A stretch of 64,000 bases of DNA from NCBI RefSeq assembly GCF_006516955.1, contig NZ_VHLG01000001.1:496001-560000 (forward strand), in the 5' to 3' direction. Under the pieces are notes generated by a model. The model searched no databases. It was not told where the DNA came from and saw only the letters and a program-made list of their open reading frames with translations. This DNA comes from Martelella alba. Its GTDB lineage: Bacteria; Pseudomonadota; Alphaproteobacteria; Rhizobiales; Rhizobiaceae. Position 1 is the stretch's first letter; the number at the start of each line of letters is the position of its first letter. This document shows positions 44,462 to 54,089 of the stretch, in pieces. The translations under genes and the position numbers were made by a program.

Positions 44462-45343
44462 TCAGTCCATCAGCCCGGCATGTTTAAGCGCCGCATCGAT
44501 TGCCTTTTCGGTTTCCGCACTGACCGGGGTCAGCGGCAGCCGCACGGTATCAGACATCAGGCCAAGCTTCTTCAACGCATATTTGGTGCCGCAAACGCCA
44601 GGTTCAAGGAAGATCGCCTTGTGCAGCGGCATCAGCCTGTCCTGATAATCAAGCGCCTTGGCAAAATCACCGGCCGCCATTGCTGCCTGAAATTCCGCCG
44701 AAAGCTTCGGCGCGACATTCGCGGTCACCGAAATGCAGCCGACGCCACCATGCGCGTTGAAGCCAAGAGCGGTCGCGTCTTCGCCGGAAATCTGGATGAA
44801 ATCCTTGCCGCAGGCCATACGCTGTTCAGACACCCGTTCAATCTTGCCGGTGGCATCCTTCACCCCGACAATATTGCCATGCGCCTTGACCAGAGCACCC
44901 ATCGTATCTGGCGTCATATCAATCACCGAACGGCCCGGGATGTTGTAGATCAGAATCGGCAGCCTGACAGCATCAGCAATGGCTGAAAAATGCGCAAACA
45001 GCCCCTTCTGGGTCGGCTTGTTGTAATAGGGCGTGACGACCAGCAAAGCGTCGGCCCCCGCCTTTTCAGCGTGCTGGGCAAGCTCGATCGCCTCACGCGT
45101 ATTGTTGGATCCCGCACCTGCGATTACCGGTACGCGCTTCTGCGCCGCCTCGATGCAAAGGTCGACAACCCGACGATGTTCATCATGGCTGAGTGTCGGA
45201 CTTTCACCCGTAGTGCCGACGGGAACGAGGCCAAGGCTACCCGCAGCGATCACCCGCTCGACATGGGCTGTGAAGGCCGCTTCGTCTACGGCGCCATCTT
45301 CGGTGAAAGGCGTCACCAGCGCGGGAATCGATCCCTTGATCAT
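44462..45343 (-). CDS. dapA: 4-hydroxy-tetrahydrodipicolinate synthase
   Basis: First step of the diaminopimelate/lysine branch: pyruvate plus aspartate semialdehyde. The 293-residue product has Schiff-base Lys162 in GVKDATG, Tyr133 in IYNIPGR and the GTTGE motif at 43-47. The ATG at 45343-45341 has an AGGAGT site; 29 upstream codons are rejected. It supplies peptidoglycan, and its divergent neighbour is a lytic transglycosylase. Confidence 0.95.
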   Translation of the reverse strand: MIKGSIPALVTPFTEDGAVDEAAFTAHVERVIAAGSLGLVPVGTTGESPTLSHDEHRRVVDLCIEAAQKRVPVIAGAGSNNTREAIELAQHAEKAGADALLVVTPYYNKPTQKGLFAHFSAIADAVRLPILIYNIPGRSVIDMTPDTMGALVKAHGNIVGVKDATGKIERVSEQRMACGKDFIQISGEDATALGFNAHGGVGCISVTANVAPKLSAEFQAAMAAGDFAKALDYQDRLMPLHKAIFLEPGVCGTKYALKKLGLMSDTVRLPLTPVSAETEKAIDAALKHAGLMD

Positions 45344-45499
45344 TGTAAACTCCTGCGCAGCGTCCACCGAGACGCCGCAATCATCCCTTAAAAGTGGGCG
45401 CAACATAATGCCGAGCTGGAAAGGCCGCAAGCACGCAGTTCAGCAATCGACAACCCGTTGGGACCGAAAAGGGAAACTGAAGCAAAGGTTAAGGCGATA

Positions 45500-45528
45500 T
45501 TAACTCCGGCATCTGAAAATGGTACAAT
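45500..45528 (+). promoter_or_regulatory. Probable promoter of the lytic transglycosylase gene
   Basis: TTAACT (45500-45505), a 17-base spacer and TACAAT (45523-45528), giving a leader of about 25 bases before the ATG at 45560. Confidence 0.6.
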
Positions 45529-45559
45529 CTGACGTGCATTTCGACCTCGGAAAGATCGA

Positions 45560-47629
45560 ATGACCAAAATTTTGAAAGTGCTTTCGGTTACTGCAACGAT
45601 TGCAAGCATGACCGCACCAGTGTTCGCGGCGCAGGATTTTCCAGCCGTAGCACCGATTCCCTACCAGAAGCCGGGGCGTCACACCTCGGCAGCTGCGCTT
45701 TCCTACGAGGTAACGGGAGCCATCTCTCCTGGCCTGACCACGCCTGCTTCGACCTCGCTTCTGAAACAGGGCATGGATGCGCTGAGCGATGGCGACGGGG
45801 CCAAGGCGATCCAGATCCGCAACCGGATCTCACCCGCCTCACTCGACCACCAGATCCTGAGCTGGGCCATCGCCACATCCGGCGATAATGATGTCCCCTC
45901 CTCCGAAATTGCCGCTGCGCAGCAGGAGCTGAAGGGCTGGCCTGGCCTGTCGTCGCTGCGCGCCTATTCCGAACATGCGCTCTATCGCGAAAATCCCGAT
46001 CCGCGTGCCGTAATCGCCGCTTTCGGCAATTCACTGCCGGAAACCTCTGACGGGACGATCCTGCTGACCCGCGCCTATCTGGCGACCGGAGACACGAAGA
46101 GAGCCCATTCAACGCTTGCCCGTATCTGGACAAGCTGGGCGCTCGACACCAGCACGGAAAACCGGATCCTTGGCGAATTTGGCTCACTCCTGACGCGTGA
46201 GGACAACAAGGAGCGCATGGTCTATCTGCTCTATCGTGACCGCGCGACCCAGGCAGAACGCTTCTCCCAGCTTGGCAATGCCCAATCGTTCTACAAGGCC
46301 TGGGCTGCCGTGATCCGCGGCAGCAGCAATGCCGGAGCACTGATCAAGGCGGTTGACCGCTCCTGGTATTCTGACCCTGGCTTCCTCTATATCCAGATCC
46401 GTTATGCCCGTACCCAGAACCAGATGGATACGGCGGCGAAGCTGCTGAAGAAGATGCCGAAAAATCAAGCGGCGCTGGTCAATCCCGACCAATGGTGGGA
46501 CGAGCAGCGGATCGTCAGCCGCGATTTCTATGAAGACGGCAAACCCAAGCAGGCCTATGCGATTGTCGCCGATGCCATGCCGGAAGACCGCCTGGACCGG
46601 CTCGACGCCGATTTTCATGCCGGCTGGTATGCGCTGCGCGGCCTGAATAACGGCAAGCTGGCCATGCCCTATTTCCAGCAGATCGCCGCCGGCTCCGATT
46701 CGCCGATCTCGCAGGCCCGCGCCTATTACTGGATGGGACGGGCCGCTGAGGCCGGCGGACCGGGAAGCGCGAAATCCTACTACCAGAAGTCAGCATCTTA
46801 CGCGACGACCTTCTATGGCCAGCTTTCTCTTCAAAAGCTCGGCCAGAAGCAGTTGCAGGTGGTCTATCCCTCACCAACCCAGGCCGATCGCGCCAACTTT
46901 GAGAAGATACCGGCTGTTCAGGCAATCAAGCGGCTCGAAAGCATCGGCTATAGCGCCAAGGCAGACAGCCTCTATCTTTCGCTCGCCTATCAGCTCAACA
47001 CGCCGGGCGAAGTCGCCATTCTGTGCTACCGCGCGGAAACCGACCGCAGCTACCAGCTGTCGCTGCAGATCGGCAAGATCGCCTATGCCCGCGGCATGGA
47101 TGTCGCGGCGCTGGCTTTCCCGACCGGCGTCATCCCCGATACGGCGAATATCTCCGGCTCGGGCAAGGCGCTCGCCTATGCGATTGCACGCCAGGAAAGC
47201 GCCTTCAATCCGCAGGCCGTTTCAGCAGCCGATGCACGCGGCCTGCTGCAGCTTCTGCCATCGACGGCCAAGAAGGTCGCGGCAACCAATGGGATCGCCT
47301 ATTCCAAGGCGAAGCTCACCAGTGATGCTGGCTATAATGCCACGCTTGGCGCTCATTATCTCGGCGAGCAGATTGACCGTTTCGGCGGCTCCTATGTGCT
47401 GACCTTCGTCGCCTATAATGCCGGCCCGGCCCGCGTTCCCCAATGGATTGACCGTTTTGGCGACCCGCGCGGGCAGTCTCTGGATGATGTCGTCGACTGG
47501 ATCGAGAGCATCCCCTATCCCGAAACGCGCAATTATGTTCAGCGTGTGATGGAAAATTACGAAGTCTACAAGGCCCGCCTCGGCGAACCCTCCAACATCG
47601 CCTACGATCTCGTCAACGGCCGGCAGTAA
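45560..47629 (+). CDS. slt: Soluble lytic murein transglycosylase (Slt70-like)
   Basis: Periplasmic enzyme cleaving peptidoglycan glycan strands to 1,6-anhydro ends. The 689-residue product has a Sec signal (MTKILKVLSVTATIASMTAPVFA), a long alpha-helical superhelix (residues ~60-500) and a C-terminal SLT domain with catalytic Glu in YAIARQESAFNP, then GLLQLLPSTAKKVA and VAYNAGPARVPQW. It is single copy here and divergent from dapA; a strong terminator follows. Confidence 0.93.
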   Translation: MTKILKVLSVTATIASMTAPVFAAQDFPAVAPIPYQKPGRHTSAAALSYEVTGAISPGLTTPASTSLLKQGMDALSDGDGAKAIQIRNRISPASLDHQILSWAIATSGDNDVPSSEIAAAQQELKGWPGLSSLRAYSEHALYRENPDPRAVIAAFGNSLPETSDGTILLTRAYLATGDTKRAHSTLARIWTSWALDTSTENRILGEFGSLLTREDNKERMVYLLYRDRATQAERFSQLGNAQSFYKAWAAVIRGSSNAGALIKAVDRSWYSDPGFLYIQIRYARTQNQMDTAAKLLKKMPKNQAALVNPDQWWDEQRIVSRDFYEDGKPKQAYAIVADAMPEDRLDRLDADFHAGWYALRGLNNGKLAMPYFQQIAAGSDSPISQARAYYWMGRAAEAGGPGSAKSYYQKSASYATTFYGQLSLQKLGQKQLQVVYPSPTQADRANFEKIPAVQAIKRLESIGYSAKADSLYLSLAYQLNTPGEVAILCYRAETDRSYQLSLQIGKIAYARGMDVAALAFPTGVIPDTANISGSGKALAYAIARQESAFNPQAVSAADARGLLQLLPSTAKKVAATNGIAYSKAKLTSDAGYNATLGAHYLGEQIDRFGGSYVLTFVAYNAGPARVPQWIDRFGDPRGQSLDDVVDWIESIPYPETRNYVQRVMENYEVYKARLGEPSNIAYDLVNGRQ

Positions 47630-47654
47630 CAGCCGAAGCTACGCTCAAACAACG

Positions 47655-47691
47655 AAGGCCCGTGCACCATGTGGTGACCGGGCCTTTTTTT
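47655..47691 (+). terminator. Intrinsic terminator of slt
   Basis: AAGGCCCG...CGGGCCTT forms a long stem, extended by CACC/GGTG, with an ATGT loop, followed by a T7 run. It may also serve pflA from the other strand, 47 bases after the pflA stop. Confidence 0.88.
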
Positions 47692-47737
47692 GACTTGCCG
47701 ACGGGCCGGAAGCGTTTCCGGGCAAAACAGGGATGGC

Positions 47738-48520
47738 TCAGGCAGCAACCAGACCGCGGGCGCGGAACACATCGCGTGCGGCCTCGGCTTCCTCATTGGT
47801 CGGGGTGCGGGTATCACGCAGCGTATATTCCATGCCGAGTGCATCCCATTTGGAAACACCCATCTGATGGAACGGCAGAACCTCGACGCGCTCGACAATC
47901 GCACCGAGAGAAGCGACATAATCGGCCATCTTGGCAACGTCTTCGGGATCATCGGTCAGGTCCGGAACGAAGACATAACGGATCCATGTCTTTTTGCCGA
48001 GACGCTTCAGCCTCTGGGCAAAATCGAGGGTTGGCTGCAGCGGCTGTGCCGTCAGTGCGTGATATTTTTCAGGATCTATATGCTTGATGTCGAGCATGAC
48101 GAGATCGACATTGTCGAACCATTCATCATCGACCGCTTCGTGGAGATAGCCTTGCGTATCAAGCGCGATATGCAGCCCCATCTCCTTCTTGATGTGGCTC
48201 ATGACATTGCCGACAAAGGGGGCCTGCATCATGGGCTCACCGCCGGAAAAGGTCACGCCTCCGGCAAATTTCAGGAAGCCCGCATAGGGGCGGACTTCCT
48301 TGAGCATATCTTCAACATCGACCTTTCGGCCATTGTGAAGCTTCCAGGTATCCGGGTTGTGGCAGTAAAGACAGCGGAACTGGCAACCGGCCATGAAAAA
48401 CACAAAACGCATCCCCGGTCCGTCAACCGCCCCACCTGTCTCGACGGAATGGAGGAAACCATGGTCGAGGTCCATATGGACGCCAGCGGGCTTTTTCGAA
48501 ACGGGAACGCGTTCATGCAT
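47738..48520 (-). CDS. pflA: Pyruvate formate-lyase activating enzyme
   Basis: Radical SAM enzyme that installs the glycyl radical on PflB under anaerobiosis. The 260-residue product has the cluster motif CQFRCLYC near residue 45 and the GGVTFSGGEPMMQ sequence. It follows pflB by 14 bases on the same strand, forming a pflBA operon. Confidence 0.95.
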   Translation of the reverse strand: MHERVPVSKKPAGVHMDLDHGFLHSVETGGAVDGPGMRFVFFMAGCQFRCLYCHNPDTWKLHNGRKVDVEDMLKEVRPYAGFLKFAGGVTFSGGEPMMQAPFVGNVMSHIKKEMGLHIALDTQGYLHEAVDDEWFDNVDLVMLDIKHIDPEKYHALTAQPLQPTLDFAQRLKRLGKKTWIRYVFVPDLTDDPEDVAKMADYVASLGAIVERVEVLPFHQMGVSKWDALGMEYTLRDTRTPTNEEAEAARDVFRARGLVAA

Positions 48521-48534
48521 TTTTCAGGTCTTCC

Positions 48535-50805
48535 TTACATCGAGGTGTGGAAGGTACGGTTGATCACGTCGAGCTGCTGTTCCTTCGTGAGCTTGATGAA
48601 GTTCACAGCGTAACCCGAAACGCGGATGGTCAGCTGAGGATATTTCTCAGGATGATCCATGGCGTCAAGCAGGGTTTCGCGGTTCAACAGGTTAACGTTG
48701 ACGTGGAAGCCACCGGCAGCCGTGTAACCGTCAAGGCAATTCGACAGGTTGGCAACACGTTCCTCTTCGGTGTGGCCAAGGCTGCCCGGCGTTGCCGAAG
48801 CAGTCCAGCTGATACCGTCAAGGGCAGCGTCATAGGGCAGCTTGGCAAGCGAAGCGCCTGCGGCCACAAAGCCCTTCTTGTCGCGACCGTTCATCGGATT
48901 TGCGCCCGGTGCGAAAGGTTCGCCACCACGACGGCCATCCGGTGTGTTGCCGGTCTTCTTGCCATAGACCACGTTCGAGGTGATCGTCAGGATCGACTGG
49001 GTCGGCATTGCATCGCGATAGAAATACGGCTGAGCCTTGACCTTGTTCATGAAGGTTTCAACCAGCCATGCTGCGATCGAGTCAACACGGTCGTCATTGT
49101 TGCCGAAGGCCGGGAAATCGCCGGTGATCTTGTAGTCAACGGCAAGACCGGTTTCGTCACGAATGACTTCAACCTTGGCATATTTGATGGCCGACAGCGA
49201 GTCAGCTGCAATCGACAGGCCAGCGATACCGCAAGCCATGGTGCGCAGAATGTCACGATCATGCAGCGCCATTTCGATGCGTTCATACGAATACTTGTCG
49301 TGCATGTAGTGGATGGCATTCAGAGCCTTGACATAGGTCTTTGCCAGCCAGTCCATGGCCTTGTCGAACTTTTCGACAACTTCGTCATATTCGAGAACAT
49401 CACCGGTGATCGGCTCCAGGCCTTCAGCGATCTTCTTGCCCTTCATCTTCTTTTCGTCAACGCCACCGTTGATCGCATAGAGCAGGGCCTTTGCGAGGTT
49501 GGCGCGGGCGCCGAAGAACTGCATCTGCTTGCCGATACGCATCGACGATACGCAGCAGGCGATACCATAGTCATCACCCCATTTCGGACGCATCAGTTCG
49601 TCATTCTCATACTGAATGGCGCAGGTGTCGGCCGAAACCTTGGCGCAGAAGTGCTTGAAGCCCTGGGGCAGAGCCGGGCTCCACAGAACCGTCAGGTTCG
49701 GTTCCGGTGCGGGGCCGAGGTTATAAAGGGTGTTGAGGAAACGGAAGCTGCTCTTCGATACCAGCGTACGGCCGTCTTCGCCCATGCCGCCAATCGATTC
49801 GGTGACCCATACGGGATCGCCCGAGAACAGTTCGTCATATTCCGGCGTACGCAGGAAGCGGACGATGCGGAGCTTGATGATCATGTCATCAACCATCTCC
49901 TGAGCGTCTTCTTCCGTGATGAAGCCGGCATCAATGTCACGCTGCATGTAGATGTCGAGGAAGGTCGAGATACGGCCGATCGACATAGCAGCGCCGTTCT
50001 GTTCCTTCACAGCGGCGAGATAGCCGAAATAAACGCCCTGGATGGCTTCGCGAGCGTTGCGGGCTGGCTTCGAAATGTCGACGCCATACTTGGCAGCCAT
50101 TTCGCGCAGTTCGTCGAGAGCGCGCCACTGTTCGGTGACTTCCTCGCGCAGCTGCATGGTCTTGTCGGTAAAGACGGCATCGTCGAGTTCGTGGAATTCT
50201 TCCTGCTTCTGGGCGCGCAGGAAATCCGTGCCGTAAAGAGCAACACGGCGATAGTCGCCGATGATGCGGCCACGGCCATAGGCATCCGGAAGACCGGTGA
50301 TCACGCCCGACTTGCGGCAGGCCAGAATGTCAGGGCTGTAAACGTCGAAGACACCCTGGTTGTGGCTCTTGCGATACTTGGTCCAGGTGTCATGAACAGC
50401 TTCAGGAACCTTGAAGCCATAGGTTTCGAGGCTACCCTCGACCATGCGCAGGCCGCCATTCGGCATGATGGCGCGCTTCAGAGGAGCGTCCGTCTGCAGA
50501 CCTACGATGATTTCGAGGTCCTTGTTGATGTAGCCGGCATCATGTGCCGTGATCGACGAAGGGATCGTCGAGGCGACATCAAGAACACCGCCCTTTTCAC
50601 GTTCCTTCTTCAGGAGGACGCTGAGTTCGTCCCACAATGCCTTGGTGCGCTCGGTCGCAGGAGCCAGGAAAGAAGAATCACCTTCATAAGGTGTATAGTT
50701 TTCCTGGATGAAATTGCGCACATCGATTTTCTTGCGCCATGCCCCATCGCTGAAGCCTTCCCAGGCGTCGGCGTGGACATTCGTGTGTTTGGCATACATA
50801 TCCAT
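48535..50805 (-). CDS. pflB: Formate C-acetyltransferase (pyruvate formate-lyase)
   Basis: Anaerobic cleavage of pyruvate with CoA to acetyl-CoA and formate. The 756-residue product has the active-site Cys pair in GIACCVSSM (about residues 410-420) and the radical Gly731 in [11 protein letters not shown] near the C-terminus. The ATG at 50805-50803 has AGGG upstream; a GTG at 50820 would add five residues. The size matches E. coli PflB (760). Transcription starts far upstream behind an FNR-type box, leaving a leader of about 410 bases. Confidence 0.96.
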   Translation of the reverse strand: MDMYAKHTNVHADAWEGFSDGAWRKKIDVRNFIQENYTPYEGDSSFLAPATERTKALWDELSVLLKKEREKGGVLDVASTIPSSITAHDAGYINKDLEIIVGLQTDAPLKRAIMPNGGLRMVEGSLETYGFKVPEAVHDTWTKYRKSHNQGVFDVYSPDILACRKSGVITGLPDAYGRGRIIGDYRRVALYGTDFLRAQKQEEFHELDDAVFTDKTMQLREEVTEQWRALDELREMAAKYGVDISKPARNAREAIQGVYFGYLAAVKEQNGAAMSIGRISTFLDIYMQRDIDAGFITEEDAQEMVDDMIIKLRIVRFLRTPEYDELFSGDPVWVTESIGGMGEDGRTLVSKSSFRFLNTLYNLGPAPEPNLTVLWSPALPQGFKHFCAKVSADTCAIQYENDELMRPKWGDDYGIACCVSSMRIGKQMQFFGARANLAKALLYAINGGVDEKKMKGKKIAEGLEPITGDVLEYDEVVEKFDKAMDWLAKTYVKALNAIHYMHDKYSYERIEMALHDRDILRTMACGIAGLSIAADSLSAIKYAKVEVIRDETGLAVDYKITGDFPAFGNNDDRVDSIAAWLVETFMNKVKAQPYFYRDAMPTQSILTITSNVVYGKKTGNTPDGRRGGEPFAPGANPMNGRDKKGFVAAGASLAKLPYDAALDGISWTASATPGSLGHTEEERVANLSNCLDGYTAAGGFHVNVNLLNRETLLDAMDHPEKYPQLTIRVSGYAVNFIKLTKEQQLDVINRTFHTSM

Positions 50806-51221
50806 GATTAAGGCCCTCACAGGTAAAAGAGGTACGGGTGTGAAATTGGCGTCTGTGTTGCACTCAGAGGAGGATGACTGGGGCGCAACACTTCAACCGG
50901 GAAAGGGGAGCACTCGCGCGAGACGCTGCGAACCTTGAAGGTTCAAAAATTGGCGACTTTGAAGCGGGCATTCCCGGAACTTTGAACATTTCACCAACAC
51001 CGGCGATGGCATTCCATCGCAATTGCGAGCTAACTTTTGGCGCCTGGCGCAAGCTCTGAGGCAAAGCCCTTTAAGATCGCGTCGATGGTTGACGCCGTGG
51101 TCAACGCTCTTCGATTTAACGGTTCGTATATGGTACCAAAGGTGTATAAAGTCCAGCGAAATTTGACATTTTTACTATTTTTCTGAAGCAAAAGCCCTCT
51201 AGAATTGCCAAAAATCAAATA
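50806..51221 (-). other. Long pfl leader region
   Basis: About 410 bases between the predicted start site (~51215) and pflB. It contains AACCTTGAAGGTT (50931-50943, perfect around a central G) and GTTCAAA/TTTGAAC (50940-50946 with 50982-50988), which could form leader hairpins. I see no small ORF with a good ribosome site. Confidence 0.45.
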
Positions 51222-51227
51222 ATCATA
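51222..51227 (-). promoter_or_regulatory. -10 hexamer of the pfl promoter
   Basis: TATGAT on the minus strand, predicted start about 51215. The centre of the FNR-type box then falls at about -41, the class II activation position. Confidence 0.55.
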
Positions 51228-51248
51228 CAGAATAAAAAATCTATACTT

Positions 51249-51262
51249 TTGACACAAATCAA
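51249..51262 (-). promoter_or_regulatory. FNR/FixK-type box controlling pflBA
   Basis: TTGATTTGTGTCAA on the minus strand differs by one base from the FNR/FixK consensus TTGAT-N4-ATCAA. It lies 21 bases before the TATGAT -10. No other good match was seen in the leader. The activator gene is not in this window. Confidence 0.75.
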
Positions 51263-51540
51263 GGCCGGCCGGAAATTAACCGGGCGCCGGTCAATCCCAG
51301 CGGATTAACAACTGAAATGACGTCAACTGCGTTAGCCAACTCCGACAATAAGCACCGGTTCTGATTCCACTCACCCGTTCCCGAGCGAAGCTATTGCCAT
51401 TGTCCACTGCCGGCTGAAAAACGCACCCGGCCTCCGGCTTCAGACCTTCAAAAAGGTCATATTCTGCTATGAAACGCCAGAACACGGATAACATGCAAGA
51501 GTGGTGTGACAGATTTTTGGCAAAAAGCTCCGAGCATGGC
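51263..51540. other. Unassigned region between the pfl promoter and tRNA-Ser
   Basis: About 280 bases with no gene I can support and no strong hairpin with a T run. It may contain pfl upstream regulatory sequence. Confidence 0.4.
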
Positions 51541-51569
51541 TTGATCAGCAGAACAAAACCGCTTATCAG
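51541..51569 (+). promoter_or_regulatory. Probable promoter of tRNA-Ser
   Basis: TTGATC (51541-51546), a 17-base spacer and TATCAG (51564-51569), ending ten bases before the mature tRNA. Confidence 0.6.
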
Positions 51570-51578
51570 GGCCGAACC

Positions 51579-51668
51579 GGAGAGGTGGCCGAGTGGTCGA
51601 AGGCGCTCCCCTGCTAAGGGAGTATACCAGAGATGGTATCGAGGGTTCGAATCCCTTCCTCTCCGCCA
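51579..51668 (+). tRNA. tRNA-Ser (anticodon GCU)
   Basis: Ninety bases including an encoded CCA. The acceptor stem is GGAGAGG with CCTCTCC, the anticodon loop CTGCTAA carries GCT at 51613-51615, and a long variable arm of the serine type (TATACC..GGTATC) and a T arm with GGTTCGAATCC are present. A terminator follows at 51699. Confidence 0.97.
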
Positions 51669-51698
51669 TCATATTGAAAACAATAAGTTTTCCGAGAT

Positions 51699-51724
51699 AG
51701 CCGCCTTTTGGGCGGCTTTTTTTG
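51699..51724 (+). terminator. Intrinsic terminator of tRNA-Ser
   Basis: Stem AGCCGCC (51699-51705) with GGCGGCT (51711-51717), five-base loop, then a run of T residues. Confidence 0.9.
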
Positions 51725-52010
51725 TTTTGCGGGTTCTCGTTTATTTTGCCGAGCGGTGCGAACCGAAGCAGAACAGGCGGGGAAAAAAGGGGCACTGATT
51801 TTCAGGCCGGGCCGACTCACAGAGATCCCCCGCCGCATCAAGCCCCTCGCCAAGCGCTGCAAAGGCACCAGATCCGTCAGACTATGCCTGTCTTGTGTAT
51901 TCCCTGCTTCATTGCGAGATGGAGGAGCGCGCTGGCGGCGGTGCCAAGCCCTCGAGGCAAGCCCGCTCCGGAAGGCAGCAGAGCCGATCGCGACCGAAAA
52001 CCCCGCCCCC
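51725..52010. other. Unassigned region after tRNA-Ser
   Basis: Nothing I can support. A CCGGAAGG-like block near 51970 recalls SRP RNA but lacks its flanking structure. The region holds the 3' side of the leftward nitroreductase gene. Confidence 0.4.
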
Positions 52011-53015
52011 TCACTCCGAGGAATGCAACGGGGCATCGAGCGTGAGTGCATAGTCGACAGGTTTGCGCTGTGACACCGGCACTCTCAACTGATCCGGCAA
52101 CACACCGAACCCGACCATCGTTATCACCAGCTCACTCTCCGGCAATCCGGTCAGGTGACGTAGCCTGTCATCCTGATCATGGGTGACAGACCAGTTCAGC
52201 ATAACCGCCCCAAGGCCTTCAGCATGAAGGCCGTACGCGAAACTCATGGCAAACATCCCGCCGTCAACCCAGGCCTGATAGCGTTCATGGGCGTGCTCCC
52301 AATGCGCCAGATCAGAGGTGATGATGGCGATACCGCCAAGTTGGTCACCAAAGCCGCGATTGCCGTTTTGCAAGGCGGCAATTTTCGCAATATCAGCCGG
52401 ATCGGTCCATACCCGTGCACGACATGTCTGCCGGTTGCAGGACGAGGGCGATTGCTGGGCGCAGCGTACTGCCCTCTCTATCGCCCCCTTGGGAACGGGT
52501 TCTTGCTTGTAAGTCCGTATGGAATGCCGGGCCTCGGCGAATTTCAGAAAGTCCATCATTCCATCATGGCGAATCTGATCCGCCGTTACCGTTTCCACAC
52601 CGCCCGACAGGCCACCGGTGACTTTCCCGATATGACGGGTGACCACGGTGCTGATCTCCCCCAGATCCAGATCGGCTGCCGCGTTGAAGGCAAGGTAATT
52701 CTGCAAGGTTCGCAAAGCGATTTCGACGGTGGCATCACAAGCGAAATTGTCGACATAAGTGTCGATATCGGCAGCCAGCTGCAAGGCCTTTTCCAACCCG
52801 TGACCAGGTCTGGCACCTTCAAGAGCAAGGCCGTATTCCAGGAAATGCAGTCCGATCGCGATTCTTGCCCGCAGGTTCTCACGGCTCTTTGCAGCCCCGG
52901 TAAAGGAAGCACGCCAAAACCGGCGTGCATCGCGCAACGTATTGGACATGAGTTTGTCAAAAAGCGCGCGGCGCTCTGTCATTGAAGGGCGAGGCTCGGG
53001 AAAGGCGGCAGACAT
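52011..53015 (-). CDS. Nitroreductase family protein with an N-terminal extension
   Basis: 334 residues in two parts. The C-terminal ~185 residues form a flavin (FMN) nitroreductase fold: RHSIRTYKQEPVPKG, QQSPSSCNRQTCR, and YGLHAEGLGAVMLNW. The first ~150 residues are helical (HFLEYGLALEGARPGHGLEKAL) and resemble the N-terminal part of nitroreductases found in exopolysaccharide clusters. The ATG at 53015-53013 has GGAG upstream; an upstream TTG at 53108 is possible. It diverges from the racemase operon. The substrate is unknown. Confidence 0.82.
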   Translation of the reverse strand: MSAAFPEPRPSMTERRALFDKLMSNTLRDARRFWRASFTGAAKSRENLRARIAIGLHFLEYGLALEGARPGHGLEKALQLAADIDTYVDNFACDATVEIALRTLQNYLAFNAAADLDLGEISTVVTRHIGKVTGGLSGGVETVTADQIRHDGMMDFLKFAEARHSIRTYKQEPVPKGAIERAVRCAQQSPSSCNRQTCRARVWTDPADIAKIAALQNGNRGFGDQLGGIAIITSDLAHWEHAHERYQAWVDGGMFAMSFAYGLHAEGLGAVMLNWSVTHDQDDRLRHLTGLPESELVITMVGFGVLPDQLRVPVSQRKPVDYALTLDAPLHSSE

Positions 53016-53320
53016 GAACACGTGCTCCAGGATCAGTTTTCCGGAAGAATGTTGCCATTTCCCCGTCCAGGCAAGAGGCACCTCGGCAACCTCGGATAGG
53101 TTTCGCAAGAGAAATCCAAAATTTATATATATATTTATATAATTGTTATTATTATATTTTTTTAATTTTACCCATCCATATGGATAGTATTTTCAATACA
53201 TTCCGTCGAAATTAATGACCCAAATTAGCGTAAATCCTATCCGTGAAAGACCTTCTCACACTTCACACATGGACCCACACTGAACAGATAGAAAAATGAC
53301 AAAACGCAGGGATCGCAGTT
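53016..53320. promoter_or_regulatory. Divergent control region of nitroreductase and hydantoin operon
   Basis: A 305-base gap with a strongly AT-rich core (about 53118-53172, long TATATA runs) and a perfect 12-bp palindrome ATCCATATGGAT at 53174-53185, a good operator candidate. It must hold promoters for both directions. The regulator could be the MalT-like protein at the far end or one outside the window. Confidence 0.5.
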
Positions 53321-54085
53321 GTGGCTCATTCAGTTCATGTCCGGATTATTTCGCCGATCACGACGCTCGGCTTTCGCTCGGACGCCGCCGTAAAATCGTT
53401 GGAAACAGCAGGTCTGACGGTCTCGGCAAGCCAGATCGCCAAAGGCCCTGCATCGATTGAGAGCGAATATGAAGGCGCGATGGCTGCGCCGGAAACGGTA
53501 CGCAGGATCATTGAGGCCGAACGCGAAGGCGTCGATGCCTGTGTGATTGACTGCATGGGAGATCCCGGCCTCAAGGCAGCGCGTGAAGCCGTTTCCATTC
53601 CCGTCCTCGGCCCCTGCAATACCGGCATGCATATTGCTGCCATGCTCGGTCACAAATTCTCGGTGATCACCATCGTGAAACGATTGATCCCGCAGTTTGA
53701 GAATGCCGCCGCGCTGGCCGGCCTTTCTTCCCGCATGGCATCAGCCCGCTCGGTCGAAATTCCCGTACTAGACCTCGAAGCAGACATGGACAGAACCCGC
53801 AGGATCCTGATTGACGAGGCAGAAAAGGCGGTCGAGCTTGATGGCGCCCACGCCATCATCTTCGGCTGCACCGGCCTCTTCGGCTGCGCTGCGGCCGTGC
53901 GTGACGGCCTGCTGCAACGCGGCATCGATGTTCCCGTCATCGATCCCATCCCCACTGCTGTCAATATCGCCGCTGCGCTGGTCCGAAGCAATCTCAGCCA
54001 ATCCGCACGCACCTACCCGCTGCCACCGGACAAGGCCATGCCTGGCTATGACATGCCCGACCTGCAGCTCAAGGCGGCGGAGTGA
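53321..54085 (+). CDS. Hydantoin/aspartate-glutamate racemase family protein
   Basis: 254-residue racemase of the cofactor-independent two-cysteine family. The catalytic Cys residues are in VIDCMGDPGLKAARE and IIFGCTGLFGC, a hydantoin-racemase-like pattern (HyuE). The start is GTG at 53321. It is the first gene of the operon and lies four bases before the first permease. Hydantoin racemase is favoured over glutamate racemase because of the HyuA and DUF917 partners; the substrate is not proven. Confidence 0.82.
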   Translation: MAHSVHVRIISPITTLGFRSDAAVKSLETAGLTVSASQIAKGPASIESEYEGAMAAPETVRRIIEAEREGVDACVIDCMGDPGLKAAREAVSIPVLGPCNTGMHIAAMLGHKFSVITIVKRLIPQFENAAALAGLSSRMASARSVEIPVLDLEADMDRTRRILIDEAEKAVELDGAHAIIFGCTGLFGCAAAVRDGLLQRGIDVPVIDPIPTAVNIAAALVRSNLSQSARTYPLPPDKAMPGYDMPDLQLKAAE

Positions 54086-54089
54086 ATTC

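Noticed and set aside
48547-50811. Long plus-strand frame opposite pflB
   Set aside because: It mirrors a highly conserved gene in a GC-rich genome; no ribosome site or known domain.
51457-51795. Minus-strand frame across tRNA-Ser encoding AERKGFEPSI
   Set aside because: This peptide is a well-known antisense translation artefact of bacterial tRNA-Ser genes.
51950-52000. CCGGAAGG block resembling SRP RNA
   Set aside because: The tetraloop-like core is there, but the flanking bases do not match the conserved SRP helix 8 loops.
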